A stretch of 64,000 nt of DNA, taken from Rhodothermus marinus DSM 4252 (GTDB lineage: Bacteria; Bacteroidota; Rhodothermia; Rhodothermales; Rhodothermaceae). The first letter of the stretch is position 1. Each line of letters starts with the position of its first letter. Below the pieces are notes generated by a model. It was not told where the DNA came from, made no database searches, and was given only the letters and a program-made list of their open reading frames with translations. The position numbers and the translations under genes are program-made. Location of the stretch: assembly GCF_000024845.1 (NCBI RefSeq), contig NC_013501.1, positions 748,001-812,000 of the forward strand, written 5' to 3'. Below, piece after piece: positions 17,683-31,854 of the stretch.

Positions 17683-17722
17683 AGCGAAGCTTTCCGGTCT
17701 TTGCCGTGAAGCTTCGCTTTTT
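17683..17722 (+). terminator. Rho-independent terminator after the DUF151 gene
   Basis: AGCGAAGCTT (17683-17692) and AAGCTTCGCT (17709-17718) are exact inverse copies around a 16-base loop, followed by a TTTTT run and TGTTT. Confidence 0.85.
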
Positions 17723-17750
17723 GTGTTTCTGCTGACTGAAACCGCATGCC

Positions 17751-19397
17751 ATGGAAACCAACCTGCAGGTCCTCCAGCACGAACGCGTGCCGCTGACCGC
17801 CCTGCGGGATTTTTCCACGCTGTTCGTCACCTACGCCACCGAATACGAGCCGCTGGCGGCCTTTTACGCCGGCAATTACCGTGATCCGGAGGTGCGCCGC
17901 GGGCTGGCCATGCGGGTAGCCGCCCACCCGCGCGATCGGGCGACACTGGTCGAGGTGCTCGAGGAGCAGAACGCACGCTGGGGTCTGGACGCGGCCACGC
18001 GGAGGCACATCGAGGCGCTGCGCGATCCGGAATGTGTGGCCATCGTGACCGGTCAGCAGGTGGGGTTGCTGGGCGGGCCGCTTTTCACGCTCTACAAAGC
18101 GTTGACGGTGGGCAAACTGGCCCGCGAGCTGGCCGACGAACTGGACCGCCCCGTGGTGCCCGTCTTCTGGCTGGCCGGCGAAGATCATGATTACGAGGAA
18201 GTCGCGTCCGTCACGGTGCTGCAGGGAGCCGAGCCGGTGACGCTTCGGCTGGAGCGGCCCGACCCGGACTATGCGGGACCGGTGGGGCGACTGGCCCTGC
18301 CGGAAACGATCCGGACGCTGCTGGACGAACTGGCCGATCTGTTGCCGCCTACGGAATTTCAGGAGCCGCTGCTGGCGCTGCTGCAGGAGACCTATCGGCC
18401 CGGCGTCTCCTTCCAGGACGCATTTGCCCGATTGCTCAAACGTCTGGTACCCGAGGAGGTCGGTCTGGTGCTGATCGACCCGGACGATGCCCGCCTGAAG
18501 GCGCTGGCCCGGCCGCTTTTTGAACGGGAGCTGACCGACTGGGAGACCGCGCACGCCCGGCTCGAAGCGGTGAGTCGGGAGCTGGGGGCGCGCTACCACG
18601 TGCAGGTGCAGACCCGGCCGCTTCACCTGTTTCTGCTGGAAGATCATCGGCGCATTCCGCTGGACGCCGAACCGGACGGATTCCACCTGCGGGGCGAAGA
18701 CCGCGTGCTTTCGCGGGCCGAAGCCCTGGCGTTGCTGCAAAAGGCGCCCGAACGCTTCAGTCCGAACGCCCTGCTTCGGCCGCTCTATCAGGACTGGCTG
18801 CTGCCCACGCTTGCCTACGTGGCGGGACCGGCCGAGATCGCCTACTGGGCTCAGCTCAAACCCCTGTACGAGTGGGCCGGGCTGCCGATGCCACTCGTCT
18901 ATCCGCGGGCGCTGATGCTGCTGGTGGAACCCCGAATTGCCCGCTGGCTGGAACGCTATCAATTGCGCCCCGAAGCACTGCAGGAAGAACCGGACCGGAT
19001 TTTCCACCGCCTGGTGAAGGAACAGCTCGACGGCGAACTGGAGGCTGCTTTCGAGGAGGCCCGGCGGCAACTCCGCGAACTGGGCGTCCGGCTGCGGCCG
19101 CTCGTCGAACGGGTGGATCCGTCGCTGGGACCGGCCACCGAGGCCTGGGCCACCGGGCTGGAGCATGAGCTGGATCGCTTCTGGGCCCGTGTGCTGAAGG
19201 CCGGCAAACGCCGCGAAGAGACGCTGCGTAACCAGCTCGTGCGGGCGCGGAACAGCCTCTTCCCCAACGGCGTGCTGCAGGAGCGCGTGCTCTCGCCCGT
19301 GTACTTTCTGAACAAATACGGGCTGGAGTTGCCGCGCCGATTGCAGCAGGTGCTCTCGACCGACACATCAGCGCTCCAGGTGGTGTATCTGCAATGA
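17751..19397 (+). CDS. bshC: Bacillithiol biosynthesis cysteine-adding enzyme BshC
   Basis: The 548-residue protein matches BshC (YllA family) in length and blocks: 'ECVAIVTGQQVGLLGGPLFTLYKA' near 100-125, FWLAGEDHDYEEV, 'LRPLYQDWLLPTLAYVAGPAEIAYWAQL' and the C-terminal coiled-coil region ending in SLFPNGVLQERVLSPVYFLNKYG. BshC joins cysteine to glucosaminyl-malate in the last step of bacillithiol synthesis. bshB1 lies 3.5 kb downstream beyond the HD gene and leuS; bshA is not in the window. It overlaps the next gene by four bases (ATGA). Confidence 0.93.
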   Translation: METNLQVLQHERVPLTALRDFSTLFVTYATEYEPLAAFYAGNYRDPEVRRGLAMRVAAHPRDRATLVEVLEEQNARWGLDAATRRHIEALRDPECVAIVTGQQVGLLGGPLFTLYKALTVGKLARELADELDRPVVPVFWLAGEDHDYEEVASVTVLQGAEPVTLRLERPDPDYAGPVGRLALPETIRTLLDELADLLPPTEFQEPLLALLQETYRPGVSFQDAFARLLKRLVPEEVGLVLIDPDDARLKALARPLFERELTDWETAHARLEAVSRELGARYHVQVQTRPLHLFLLEDHRRIPLDAEPDGFHLRGEDRVLSRAEALALLQKAPERFSPNALLRPLYQDWLLPTLAYVAGPAEIAYWAQLKPLYEWAGLPMPLVYPRALMLLVEPRIARWLERYQLRPEALQEEPDRIFHRLVKEQLDGELEAAFEEARRQLRELGVRLRPLVERVDPSLGPATEAWATGLEHELDRFWARVLKAGKRREETLRNQLVRARNSLFPNGVLQERVLSPVYFLNKYGLELPRRLQQVLSTDTSALQVVYLQ

Positions 19398-20086
19398 TGG
19401 TGGGAGGCAAAGACGGACGGGCGCTGTTCAGTCCGCTGGTGGAGCAGGCCATCGAGCTGGCCGCCCGCTGGCACGACGGAACCTATCGCAAAAGCCAGTG
19501 GCGGCCGCCGCTGATGCCTTCGCCGGACCCTGACGACCTGGTGCCCGTGCCGGTCATGGCCCACCTGACGACCGTGGCGCTGCTGGTGGACCGGGCCGGC
19601 TGGGACGACGTGACCGTGGCGGCGGCCTTTCTGCACGACGCCCTGGAAGACACGAACCGCCACGGCCAGCAGCTTCGCTACGAGGTACTGCGCGAGCGCA
19701 TGGGTGAGGCGGTGGCCCGACTGGTGCGCGACGTGACCGAACAGAAATACGACGAACAGGGACGACGTCGGAGCTGGGAGGAGCGTAAGGCCGATTACCT
19801 GGCCCGCCTGCGCACGGCCACGCCGGCCGCCGTCGCCATCAGTCTGGCCGACAAGCTGCACAACCTGTGGACGATCAACCAGAGCCTGCAGGCCGGCGTC
19901 GATGTGTTCACGGACGGTCCCGGTCGGCGGGCGCTCAGTGCCGGGCCCGAAGCGCAACTTCGTTTCCACCGGGCTCTGCTGGAACTGGCCGCCGGGCACG
20001 ACGACCCCCGCCTGGAGCCGTTGCGCGCGCGCCTGGCCCACGAAGTCGAGCGCTTCGCCCGCCGGGTGGCGTCCGGGCAAGGGTAG
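19394..20086 (+). CDS. HD-domain hydrolase resembling small alarmone hydrolases
   Basis: A 230-residue protein with the metal-dependent HD pattern of RelA/SpoT hydrolase domains: HDGTYRK (H27), MAHL (H57), FLHDALEDT (H81, D82, E85, D86) and SLADKLHNL (D153). These correspond in order to the Mn ligands and catalytic Glu-Asp of (p)ppGpp hydrolases such as SpoT and Mesh1. Unlike those, about 15 proline-rich residues are inserted between RK and the second His. No synthetase or TGS domain follows. Substrate is therefore inferred only; a general HD phosphohydrolase role remains possible. It is translationally coupled to bshC. Confidence 0.78.
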   Translation: MMVGGKDGRALFSPLVEQAIELAARWHDGTYRKSQWRPPLMPSPDPDDLVPVPVMAHLTTVALLVDRAGWDDVTVAAAFLHDALEDTNRHGQQLRYEVLRERMGEAVARLVRDVTEQKYDEQGRRRSWEERKADYLARLRTATPAAVAISLADKLHNLWTINQSLQAGVDVFTDGPGRRALSAGPEAQLRFHRALLELAAGHDDPRLEPLRARLAHEVERFARRVASGQG

Positions 20087-20163
20087 AGCCCTGGCTTTTG
20101 ATCGCCTTCGCGAGCAGGCCCTTCTGCACATTTTTCCGACAAACAATCTCTCGATTCGCGGCG

Positions 20164-20169
20164 TATATT
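20164..20169 (+). promoter_or_regulatory. Candidate -10 element for leuS
   Basis: TATATT lies in a locally AT-rich patch 42 bases before the leuS ATG and resembles the -10 box of the efp promoter at 23876. No good -35 hexamer sits 16-18 bases upstream, so this is a weak call. Confidence 0.3.
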
Positions 20170-20210
20170 GCCCCTGCTTTTGAAAAAAATGGCGCAAGCG
20201 AGCACGGACC

Positions 20211-22931
<2,721 letters not shown>

Positions 22932-22945
22932 CCGGCGGTGCGCTC

Positions 22946-23746
22946 ATGGAAGATCGGCGTGTGGTGCTCATCGAAGATGCCGAGCCCGGCCGGCCGCTCG
23001 ACGTGCTGGCGCTGGCGGCGCATCCCGACGACGTGGAGCTGTGCGCGGGCGGTACAGTCTGCCTGCTCGCCCGCCAGGGCTACCGGGTGGGCATTGTGGA
23101 CTTCACGCGGGGCGAGCTGGGCTCGCGCGGCACGCCGGAAGGCCGTCTGCAGGAAGCCACCGAGGCCGGCCGTATCATCGGCCTGACCGTGCGCGAAAAC
23201 CTGGGCCTGCCCGACGGACGCCTGGAAGACACCTGGGAGCAGCGCCTGGCCGTCGTGCAGGCCGTCCGGCGTTACCGACCCCACATCGTGCTGATCAACG
23301 CGCCGGAGTGCCGTCATCCCGATCATGGGGCGGCCGCCCGGCTGGCCGCCTCGGCGCTGTTTCTGGCCGGGCTGCGCCGCATCGAGACCTTCGAACCCGA
23401 CGGCACCCCCCAGGAGCCCTGGCGACCGCACCACGTGCTCCACTACATGCAGGCCGTGCCCTTCGAGCCCACCTTCGTGGTGGACGTCACCGAGGTGTGG
23501 GAACAGCGCATCCAGGCCCTGCTGGCTTTTCGCTCTCAGTTCTACAATCCCGAATACGAGCCGGCCGAGGACGAACCGGAGACGTTCGTCTCCAATCCCG
23601 AGTTTTTCCGCTGGATCGAAGCGCGCGCCCGGAGCTACGGCTACATGATCGGCGCCACCTACGGCGAGCCTTTCCTGTACCGACACGGGCCGGTGGGCGT
23701 CAGAGACCTGATGGCTGTGCTGCGCCACGAAAAACCGTACCGTTAA
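22946..23746 (+). CDS. bshB1: Bacillithiol biosynthesis deacetylase BshB1
   Basis: A 266-residue LmbE-family zinc deacetylase: LDVLALAAHPDDVELCAGGT (HPDD zinc motif), 'VDFTRGELGSRGTPE' and NAPECRHPDHGAAARLA with the second zinc histidine, then HYMQAVPFEPTFVVDVT. These are hallmarks of BshB1, which removes acetyl from GlcNAc-malate in the second bacillithiol step. Together with bshC it suggests that this organism uses bacillithiol as a low-molecular-weight thiol. It starts 14 bases after leuS and is likely co-transcribed with it. Confidence 0.92.
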   Translation: MEDRRVVLIEDAEPGRPLDVLALAAHPDDVELCAGGTVCLLARQGYRVGIVDFTRGELGSRGTPEGRLQEATEAGRIIGLTVRENLGLPDGRLEDTWEQRLAVVQAVRRYRPHIVLINAPECRHPDHGAAARLAASALFLAGLRRIETFEPDGTPQEPWRPHHVLHYMQAVPFEPTFVVDVTEVWEQRIQALLAFRSQFYNPEYEPAEDEPETFVSNPEFFRWIEARARSYGYMIGATYGEPFLYRHGPVGVRDLMAVLRHEKPYR

Positions 23747-23851
23747 CGGGACGGAACCGCGGCGTGCCTTCGTGAAATCTCTGTGATTCGGGAGACGAAG
23801 CCCGGCCTGGAAGGTTTGCACGGCGCCCGCTGCACCCGCGAGGCGGTTTCG

Positions 23852-23881
23852 TTGACACCTGTGCGGCGGGCGGCCTATATT
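23852..23881 (+). promoter_or_regulatory. Sigma-70-type promoter of efp
   Basis: A perfect TTGACA (23852-23857) and TATATT (23876-23881) are separated by 18 bases, 48 bases upstream of the efp ATG. This is the best consensus promoter I see in the window. Confidence 0.7.
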
Positions 23882-23928
23882 GATCTACTGCGTGGCGTAT
23901 TTTATAGCAAACGAAACCCGTTGCACCG

Positions 23929-24507
23929 ATGGCGGACACGAGCGATTTCCGAAACGGACTGGTCCTTGTCTGGAAAGGCGATCTCTGGCAGATCGTCGAA
24001 TTTCTCCACGTGAAGCCCGGCAAAGGCGGGGCCTTCGTGCGCACGAAACTGAAGAACGTGCGGACCGGACAGGTGGTGGACAACACCTTCCGGGCGGGCG
24101 AGCGCGTCGAGACGGCCCGCATCGAGCGCCGGCCGCACCAGTTCCTGTACGAGGACGAGCTGGGGCTGCACTTCATGAACCTGGAGACCTACGAGCAGAT
24201 TACGATTTCACCCGATCTGGTGCCCCGGCGGGGGTTCCTGAAGGAGGGCGGTGAGGCCGACGTGCTCGTGCATGCCGAGACGGAGACGCCCATTACCGTC
24301 GAGATCCCCAAACATGTGGAGCTGCGCGTGGTCGAGACCGAGCCCGGCGTGCGGGGCGACACGGCCACGGGTGGCTCGAAGCCGGCCAAACTGGAAAGCG
24401 GGGCGGTCATTCAGGTGCCGCTCTTCATCAACGAGGGCGACGTGGTGCGCGTGAACACCGAGACGGGCGAGTACATCACGCGCGTGGCCACGGCCGAGGC
24501 CGGCTGA
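23929..24507 (+). CDS. efp: Elongation factor P
   Basis: A 192-residue EF-P with all three beta-barrel domains: KOW-like N-terminal domain (1-65), OB domain (65-130) and the C-terminal S1-like domain ending GDVVRVNTETGEYITRV. The ribosomal P-site loop reads KPGKGGAF with the modifiable lysine at residue 32. EF-P relieves stalling at polyproline. Neither epmA nor epmB is in the window, so the modification state is unknown. It has its own consensus promoter and leads the accB-accC group. Confidence 0.96.
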   Translation: MADTSDFRNGLVLVWKGDLWQIVEFLHVKPGKGGAFVRTKLKNVRTGQVVDNTFRAGERVETARIERRPHQFLYEDELGLHFMNLETYEQITISPDLVPRRGFLKEGGEADVLVHAETETPITVEIPKHVELRVVETEPGVRGDTATGGSKPAKLESGAVIQVPLFINEGDVVRVNTETGEYITRVATAEAG

Positions 24508-24534
24508 TCCTCCCCCAACCATCCCAGCCCTACC

Positions 24535-25098
<564 letters not shown>

Positions 25099-25105
25099 GC
25101 AAGCC

Positions 25106-26464
<1,359 letters not shown>

Positions 26465-26487
26465 CGAACCAGAAACCCAACGACGCC

Positions 26488-26871
26488 ATGGAATTCCCCA
26501 GCGAATTACGCTACACCAGAGAGCACGAGTGGCTGCGACTGGAAGCCGACGGCAAGGAAGCCACGGTCGGCATCACGGACTTCGCCCAGCGGGAGCTGGG
26601 CGACATCGTTTACGTCGAGCTGCAGCCCGTCGGAACTGAACTGGCCAAGGATGAGGTATTCGGGACGGTCGAGGCCGTCAAGACCGTGTCGGAATTGTTC
26701 ATGCCGGTCTCGGGCACTATCATCGCCGTCAACGAGGCGCTCCAGGATCATCCGGAACTGGTCAACCAGTCGCCCTATGGCGACGGCTGGATGATCCGCA
26801 TTGCGTTGAAGGATCCGTCGGAGGTAGAGACACTGCTGACGGCCGAGGAGTACGCGGACATGGTGGGGTAA
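26488..26871 (+). CDS. gcvH: Glycine cleavage system H protein
   Basis: A 127-residue lipoyl carrier: [13 protein letters not shown] at the start, [23 protein letters not shown], and the lipoylation site [13 protein letters not shown] with K65. H protein shuttles the methylamine intermediate between the P, T and L proteins of glycine cleavage. The ATG at 26488 lies 23 bases after accC; the longer frame overlapping accC has no homology. gcvT and gcvP are not nearby, so the gene is detached from the rest of its system. tdh-kbl, 30 kb away, make glycine. Confidence 0.95.
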   Translation: MEFPSELRYTREHEWLRLEADGKEATVGITDFAQRELGDIVYVELQPVGTELAKDEVFGTVEAVKTVSELFMPVSGTIIAVNEALQDHPELVNQSPYGDGWMIRIALKDPSEVETLLTAEEYADMVG

Positions 26872-26893
26872 GCAGGAAGGGAAACGCGCGGCA

Positions 26894-28462
26894 ATGCACG
26901 AAAAGATCGTCATTCTCGACTACGGTTCGCAGTACACGCAATTGATCGCCCGGCGCGTGCGGGAGGCCGGGGTTTACTCGGAGATTCACCCCTGCACGCT
27001 TACGCCGGACGAAGTGGCGGCGCTGCGTCCGAAGGGATTGATCCTTTCGGGCGGTCCCTGCTCGGTCTACGATCCGGGCGCGCCGCAACTGCCCCGCGAG
27101 ATGCTGGAGCTGCGGCGCGAAGACGGCTCGCCGCTGCCCGTGCTGGGCATCTGCTACGGGTTGCAGGCGATGGCCCAGACGCTGGGCGGGGCCGTCGAAC
27201 GGGCCGATCGGCGCGAATTCGGACGGGCCCACCTGCAGATCGACGACGACTCGGATCTGTTTGCCGGAGTGCCTTCGGGGACCACGGTCTGGATGAGCCA
27301 CGGCGACCACCTGACGCGCCTGCCCGAGGGCTTCGAGGTCATTGCCCACACCGAAAACGCGCCAATTGCGGCCGTACGGGCCGTCGATCGTCCGCTCTAC
27401 GGCGTGCAGTTTCACCCCGAGGTGGTGCACACCGACTACGGGCGCCAGATCCTGCAGAACTTCGCGCTGCGGATCTGTGGCTGTCGGGGCGACTGGACGC
27501 CGGCCTCGTTCATCGAAGAAAAGATCGCCGAGGTGCGTGAGCGGGTGGGCGATGAGCACGTGATTCTGGGCCTGTCGGGCGGGGTCGATTCGTCCGTGGC
27601 GGCCGTGCTGCTGCACCGGGCGCTGGGCGACCGGCTCACCTGCATTTTCGTGGACAACGGCCTGCTTCGCAAAGGCGAGGCCGCCCAGGTGGTGGCCACG
27701 TTCCGGGACCACTTTCACATCCGGCTGAAGGCCGTCGATGCCGGGGCGCTGTTTCTCTCGCGCCTGGAAGGCGTGGTCGATCCCGAGCAGAAGCGCAAAA
27801 TCATCGGGGCCACCTTCATCGAGGTTTTCGAGCAGGCCACGGAGGAGCTGACGCGCGAGCTGGGGCGCCGTCCGCGCTTTCTGGCCCAGGGCACGCTCTA
27901 CCCCGACGTGATCGAAAGCGTGTCGTTCCGGGGGCCTTCGGCCACGATCAAAACGCATCACAACGTGGGCGGCCTGCCCGAAAAGCTCAATTTTGAGATC
28001 ATCGAGCCGTTTCGGGAGCTTTTCAAAGACGAAGTGCGGGCCATCGGCCGTTTACTTCAGGTGCCCGAGGTGATCCTGCACCGCCATCCGTTCCCCGGAC
28101 CGGGCCTGGCCGTTCGGGTGATCGGTCCGGTGACGAAGGAACGGCTGGACCTGCTGCGCGAGGCCGACGCGATTTTCATCGAAGAGCTGCAGCGGCACGG
28201 CCTCTACGATCAGGTATGGCAGGCCTTTGCCGTGCTGCTGCCGGTGCAGACAGTGGGCGTGATGGGTGACGAGCGCACCTACGAGTACGTGTGTGCGCTG
28301 CGGGCCGTGACCAGCGTCGATGGCATGACGGCCGACTGGGCCCGCCTGCCGCACGAATTCCTGGCGCACGTGTCCAATCGCATCGTCAACGAGGTGCGGG
28401 GCATCAACCGGGCCGTTTACGACATCAGCTCGAAGCCACCGGCCACGATCGAATGGGAATGA
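26894..28462 (+). CDS. guaA: GMP synthase (glutamine-hydrolysing)
   Basis: A 522-residue single-chain enzyme. The class I amidotransferase half has [18 protein letters not shown], the nucleophile in [10 protein letters not shown] (C87) and the His/Glu pair in QFHPEVVHT. The ATP-pyrophosphatase half carries the P-loop [11 protein letters not shown] (SGGVDS 228-233) and ends with the dimerisation domain '[17 protein letters not shown]'-like (here [12 protein letters not shown]). It converts XMP, ATP and glutamine to GMP. The last codons overlap the next gene by four bases. Confidence 0.97.
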   Translation: MHEKIVILDYGSQYTQLIARRVREAGVYSEIHPCTLTPDEVAALRPKGLILSGGPCSVYDPGAPQLPREMLELRREDGSPLPVLGICYGLQAMAQTLGGAVERADRREFGRAHLQIDDDSDLFAGVPSGTTVWMSHGDHLTRLPEGFEVIAHTENAPIAAVRAVDRPLYGVQFHPEVVHTDYGRQILQNFALRICGCRGDWTPASFIEEKIAEVRERVGDEHVILGLSGGVDSSVAAVLLHRALGDRLTCIFVDNGLLRKGEAAQVVATFRDHFHIRLKAVDAGALFLSRLEGVVDPEQKRKIIGATFIEVFEQATEELTRELGRRPRFLAQGTLYPDVIESVSFRGPSATIKTHHNVGGLPEKLNFEIIEPFRELFKDEVRAIGRLLQVPEVILHRHPFPGPGLAVRVIGPVTKERLDLLREADAIFIEELQRHGLYDQVWQAFAVLLPVQTVGVMGDERTYEYVCALRAVTSVDGMTADWARLPHEFLAHVSNRIVNEVRGINRAVYDISSKPPATIEWE

Positions 28463-29889
28463 GCCGCCGCGGCATACAGGCGCTTCTGATGGTATGGCTG
28501 CTGGGCCTGACGGGGCTCGGCGCGTGGGCCCAGCCGGCCGAGATCCCGCGCATCGAAGCGGCCGAAACCGAATTTGTGCAGGCGCTGCAGGCCTTCGAGC
28601 GGGGTGACTACGGACTGGCCTACCGGCAATTCCGGCGGGTGATCGACGCCTATCCGGCGCATCGGCGCACGACGGCCGCCTGGATCATGGCCGCCAAGGC
28701 ACTCTATCGCATGGGGGAGTACGACCATGTGATCCGGTGGGCCGACGAGTTCGTGGCGCGATACCCGACGAGCCGCTACCGCTCCGAGGCCGAACGGCTG
28801 CGGCATCTGGCCGAGGCGGCACTGCATCGGCGCCAACAGGCGACCCGTCTGATCACGCTGGGCATCCTGCTGCCCATGGACGCCGACAACGTACCGCTGA
28901 CCCAGGCGCTGTTCGACGGGATTCGTCTGGCCGTCGCGGCGCACAATGCCGACAGCCTGGCCGCACCGGTGCGCATGGTGTTCCGGGACGCCGGAAACGA
29001 TCCGGCCCGGGTGCAGGCCGCGCTGCGGGCGCTCATCGATGAACAGCAGGCCGATCTGGTGATCGGTCCGCTCTACAGCGAACAGGCCCGGGCGGCCGCC
29101 GAGGTGGCCGAGCAGCGGGGCGTCGTGCTCGTGGCGCCGCTGGCGACCGACGAGCGGGTGTCTGAAGGCCGTCGTTTCGTGTTTCAGGCCAATCCGACGC
29201 TAACCGTGCGCGGTGCGCTCATGGCCCGTATGGCCGTCTATGGCCTCCGGCTCGACAGCATCGGCGTGGTGGCTCAGTTTGGCGACCCGACCGCCGAGCG
29301 CATGGCCGAGGCGTTTCAGGCCGAAGTGCTCCGTCTGGAAGCTGCCGTTCCGTTCTACAAGCTGCTGCCCAGCGCACAGGCCTGGGCACAGCTGGTGCAG
29401 CACGTCGGTCGCGACACACTGGCCCGGGTGCAGGCACTCTACCTGCCGCTTTCGGGCGCGAATGCGCCTGTGCTGGCCCGGGCGGCGCTGAGCAGCCTGG
29501 ACCGCTCCGGGCTGACGCCGCGCGTGCTGGGCAACGCCGCCTGGCGCGACGTGCAGGCGGCCCTGCAGGCCAGTCGCTACCTGCTGACCTTCAGCAACGA
29601 CTTCTACCTCGATACCAGTCGGGCCGAAGTCAAGGCGTTCGTGCAGCGCTATCAGGCCCTGGGGCGCATGGAAGCGCCCGACCGGCTGGTCTACACCGGC
29701 TACGACGTGACCCGCTTTCTGCTGGCGCAACTGCCGGATCGCGCGGCGCTGACGGATCTGGCCGACCGCATCCGAACGGCGCCCTTCTACCAGGGACTGG
29801 GCATCCGGCTGCACTTCGAGGGCGGCCAGGTCAATCGCGCCCTGTATTTCCATCGCTACCGGGACGGACGGCTTGAGCTGCTGCGCTGA
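28459..29889 (+). CDS. LpoA-like protein: TPR region plus type I periplasmic-binding fold
   Basis: This 476-residue exported protein has a signal peptide (about 1-24, cut near AWAQ), a TPR-like helical region (about 33-115, with '[28 protein letters not shown]' and [16 protein letters not shown]) and a type I periplasmic-binding/branched-chain amino acid receptor fold (about 125-470: [32 protein letters not shown]). The same order, TPR then binding fold, defines LpoA, the outer-membrane activator of penicillin-binding protein 1A. Unlike LpoA it has no lipobox cysteine. A ligand-binding ABC role is possible but no ABC genes are near. The ATG at 28459 overlaps guaA (ATGA); an in-frame ATG two codons earlier is less likely. 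bamD follows after 57 bases. Confidence 0.78.
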   Translation: MSRRGIQALLMVWLLGLTGLGAWAQPAEIPRIEAAETEFVQALQAFERGDYGLAYRQFRRVIDAYPAHRRTTAAWIMAAKALYRMGEYDHVIRWADEFVARYPTSRYRSEAERLRHLAEAALHRRQQATRLITLGILLPMDADNVPLTQALFDGIRLAVAAHNADSLAAPVRMVFRDAGNDPARVQAALRALIDEQQADLVIGPLYSEQARAAAEVAEQRGVVLVAPLATDERVSEGRRFVFQANPTLTVRGALMARMAVYGLRLDSIGVVAQFGDPTAERMAEAFQAEVLRLEAAVPFYKLLPSAQAWAQLVQHVGRDTLARVQALYLPLSGANAPVLARAALSSLDRSGLTPRVLGNAAWRDVQAALQASRYLLTFSNDFYLDTSRAEVKAFVQRYQALGRMEAPDRLVYTGYDVTRFLLAQLPDRAALTDLADRIRTAPFYQGLGIRLHFEGGQVNRALYFHRYRDGRLELLR

Positions 29890-29946
29890 GAGGAACAGGC
29901 CCTCCAACGCTTCGTACCAGTCGCGGCATTTTGAAAACAGAAGCTT

Positions 29947-30789
29947 ATGCTGAAAAGCTTTCGACAGATTGGAGGCGGGTGGCTGCTGGTGATCGGCCTG
30001 CTGGTGGCCGGTTGTGCGGGGAGCGGGCGCCTGCGGCACAGCTCGCCGCAGGAGGCCTTCGAGCGCGCCATGGAATTCTACAATCAGGGGAAATACGACC
30101 GCGCCATCGAATACTTCAAGGCGGTCTTTACCTACGGGCGCACGCACGAATGGGCCGCCGACGCGCAGTTCTACCTGGCCCGTGCTTACTACCAGAACAA
30201 GGAATATCTGCTGGCCGCCAGCGAGTACGAGCGTTTCATCCAGATCTACCAGATCGACCCCCGCGTGCCGCAGGCCGAGTACGAGCGGGCCATGTGCTAC
30301 TACAAGCTCTCGCCGCCCTACGAATTGGACCAGACCGACACGCGCAAGGCCATCGAGGCTTTCCAGCTTTTCATCGACCGCTACCCCAATCACGAGCTGG
30401 TCGACGACGCCACTCAGAAAATCCGCGAACTCCGCGCGAAGCTGGCCCGCAAGCAATACGAAGCCGCCCGGCTTTACGAGCGCCGCGAACTCTACGAGGC
30501 GGCCGCCGTCACCTACGAGGCGGTCTTCGACGCCTATCCCGACACGCCCTGGGCCGACGACGCGCTGGTAGGCGCCATGCGGGCCTACATCGCCTATGCC
30601 GAGCAGAGCGTGCGGGCTCGGCAGCCGGAACGCTACCGGCGAGCCGTCGAACTTTACGAGCGCCTGCTTCAGATCTTCCCCGACAGCCCGCTACTGCGCA
30701 CGGCCGAAGAACTTTATACCCGGGCCCGGCAGCGACTGACGGAGCTGGAAGGCGATGCTTCGCTGGCCCAGGGACAACGTCAGAACTGA
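29947..30789 (+). CDS. bamD: Outer-membrane assembly lipoprotein BamD
   Basis: A 280-residue lipoprotein: signal peptide with lipobox LLVAGC (Cys about 25), then five TPR-like repeats ([26 protein letters not shown], '[26 protein letters not shown]', then a degenerate repeat, a further one around [30 protein letters not shown] and a last near the C-terminus). The size, lipobox and the [26 protein letters not shown] block identify BamD of the beta-barrel assembly machine. It fits the abundance of outer-membrane receptors here. nadD starts three bases later. Confidence 0.9.
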
Positions 30790-30792
30790 CGC

Positions 30793-31392
30793 ATGGCACG
30801 GCAGCGCGTCGGGCTCTTCGGCGGTTCGTTCAATCCCCCGCATCTGGCCCATCTGATCGTGGCCGAACAGGTGCGCGAGCAGGTCGGACTGGACCGGGTG
30901 CTCTGGGTACCCTGTCACACCCCGCCCCACAAGGACGAACAGGAACTGGCCCCGCCGCATCACCGACTGGCCATGGTGCGGCTGGCCGTCGAGGGCAATC
31001 CGTTTTTTGAGGTTTCCGATATAGAAATCCGTCGAGGGGGCCGCTCCTACACGATCGACACGATCCGCGCGTTGCAGGCGCAGCATCCTGACTGGGAGCT
31101 GATGCTGATTCTGGGCGAAGATAGCCTGCGCACCTTTCACACCTGGCGCGCTCCGGAAGAGATCGTCGCCCGCGTGCCGCTTATCGTTTATCACCGGCCC
31201 GACGCGCCCGATCATCCGGTCGATCCGCGTTTTCTGGCCCGTACTACGTTCGTCGAGGCTCCGCTGCTGGAGATTTCGGCCACCGAGATCCGCCAGCGCT
31301 GTCGCGAAGGCCGTTCCATTCGCTACCTCGTACCCGAGCCGGTTCGACAATACATCATCCAAAATCAACTCTACGGCGTTTCGGTGCGCTAA
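30793..31392 (+). CDS. nadD: Nicotinate-nucleotide adenylyltransferase
   Basis: The 199-residue nucleotidyltransferase starts with the family motif FGGSFNPPHLAHLIVAE; the usual HxGH is HLAH here, a variant common in this family. The ISATEIRQRCREG signature lies near the C-terminus and is followed by YLVPEPVRQYI. It makes deamido-NAD from nicotinate mononucleotide and ATP. It is separated from bamD by three bases and likely ends this transcript. Confidence 0.95.
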   Translation: MARQRVGLFGGSFNPPHLAHLIVAEQVREQVGLDRVLWVPCHTPPHKDEQELAPPHHRLAMVRLAVEGNPFFEVSDIEIRRGGRSYTIDTIRALQAQHPDWELMLILGEDSLRTFHTWRAPEEIVARVPLIVYHRPDAPDHPVDPRFLARTTFVEAPLLEISATEIRQRCREGRSIRYLVPEPVRQYIIQNQLYGVSVR

Positions 31393-31530
31393 AGGCGCAC
31401 CACCGGGTGCGTCAGAGGCGATATTTCAGGTGACAAAAAATCCATTTATTGGACGCGTGCGTGCGATTCGTTCAATTCTGAACGAGAGAAGGGTTCGGCA
31501 TGGTCACCCCGGTAGTAACATGGACGTCGT

Positions 31531-31746
31531 ATGCCGAACGCTCACTCCGGCTCCGTCGAGCAATTGCTGCAGCGTGCCCTTGAACTCGGGCTCATCGATC
31601 GTTACGAGCACCGTGGCGATCGCGTCTATATTGAAGCCGCTTCCCTGCAGATTGAACTGACCGAAACGCAGGCGCTGCACTGGCTCGAAGCCGCTCTCGA
31701 TGCCTTTCTTCGTATGCAGGGTGGATTGAAAGCAAACAACGAATAG
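31531..31746 (+). CDS. Small hypothetical protein (71 residues)
   Basis: I do not recognise a family. The predicted product is acidic and mostly helical: SVEQLLQRALELGLIDRYEHR, then a short strand (RVYIEAASLQIELTE) and a C-terminal helix TQALHWLEAALDAFLRMQ. Codon choice (GC-rich third positions) matches the neighbours. No ribosome site is obvious before the ATG. The pattern resembles small adaptor or regulatory proteins rather than random open frame. It lies alone between nadD and the TPR gene. Confidence 0.5.
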   Translation: MPNAHSGSVEQLLQRALELGLIDRYEHRGDRVYIEAASLQIELTETQALHWLEAALDAFLRMQGGLKANNE

Positions 31747-31854
31747 CGCCGCGCCAGGCAGGAGGCGAAAGCCGCCAGGTGTTGCAGCTATGGTATCCTG
31801 AAACGCCGCCGATGCTGGATCGTTTGTTCGCTGGATTTCAGCATTAGTGGATAT

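Noticed and set aside
31396-31411. Hairpin CGCACC/GGTGCG after nadD as terminator
   Set aside because: Only six base pairs and no T-run follows.
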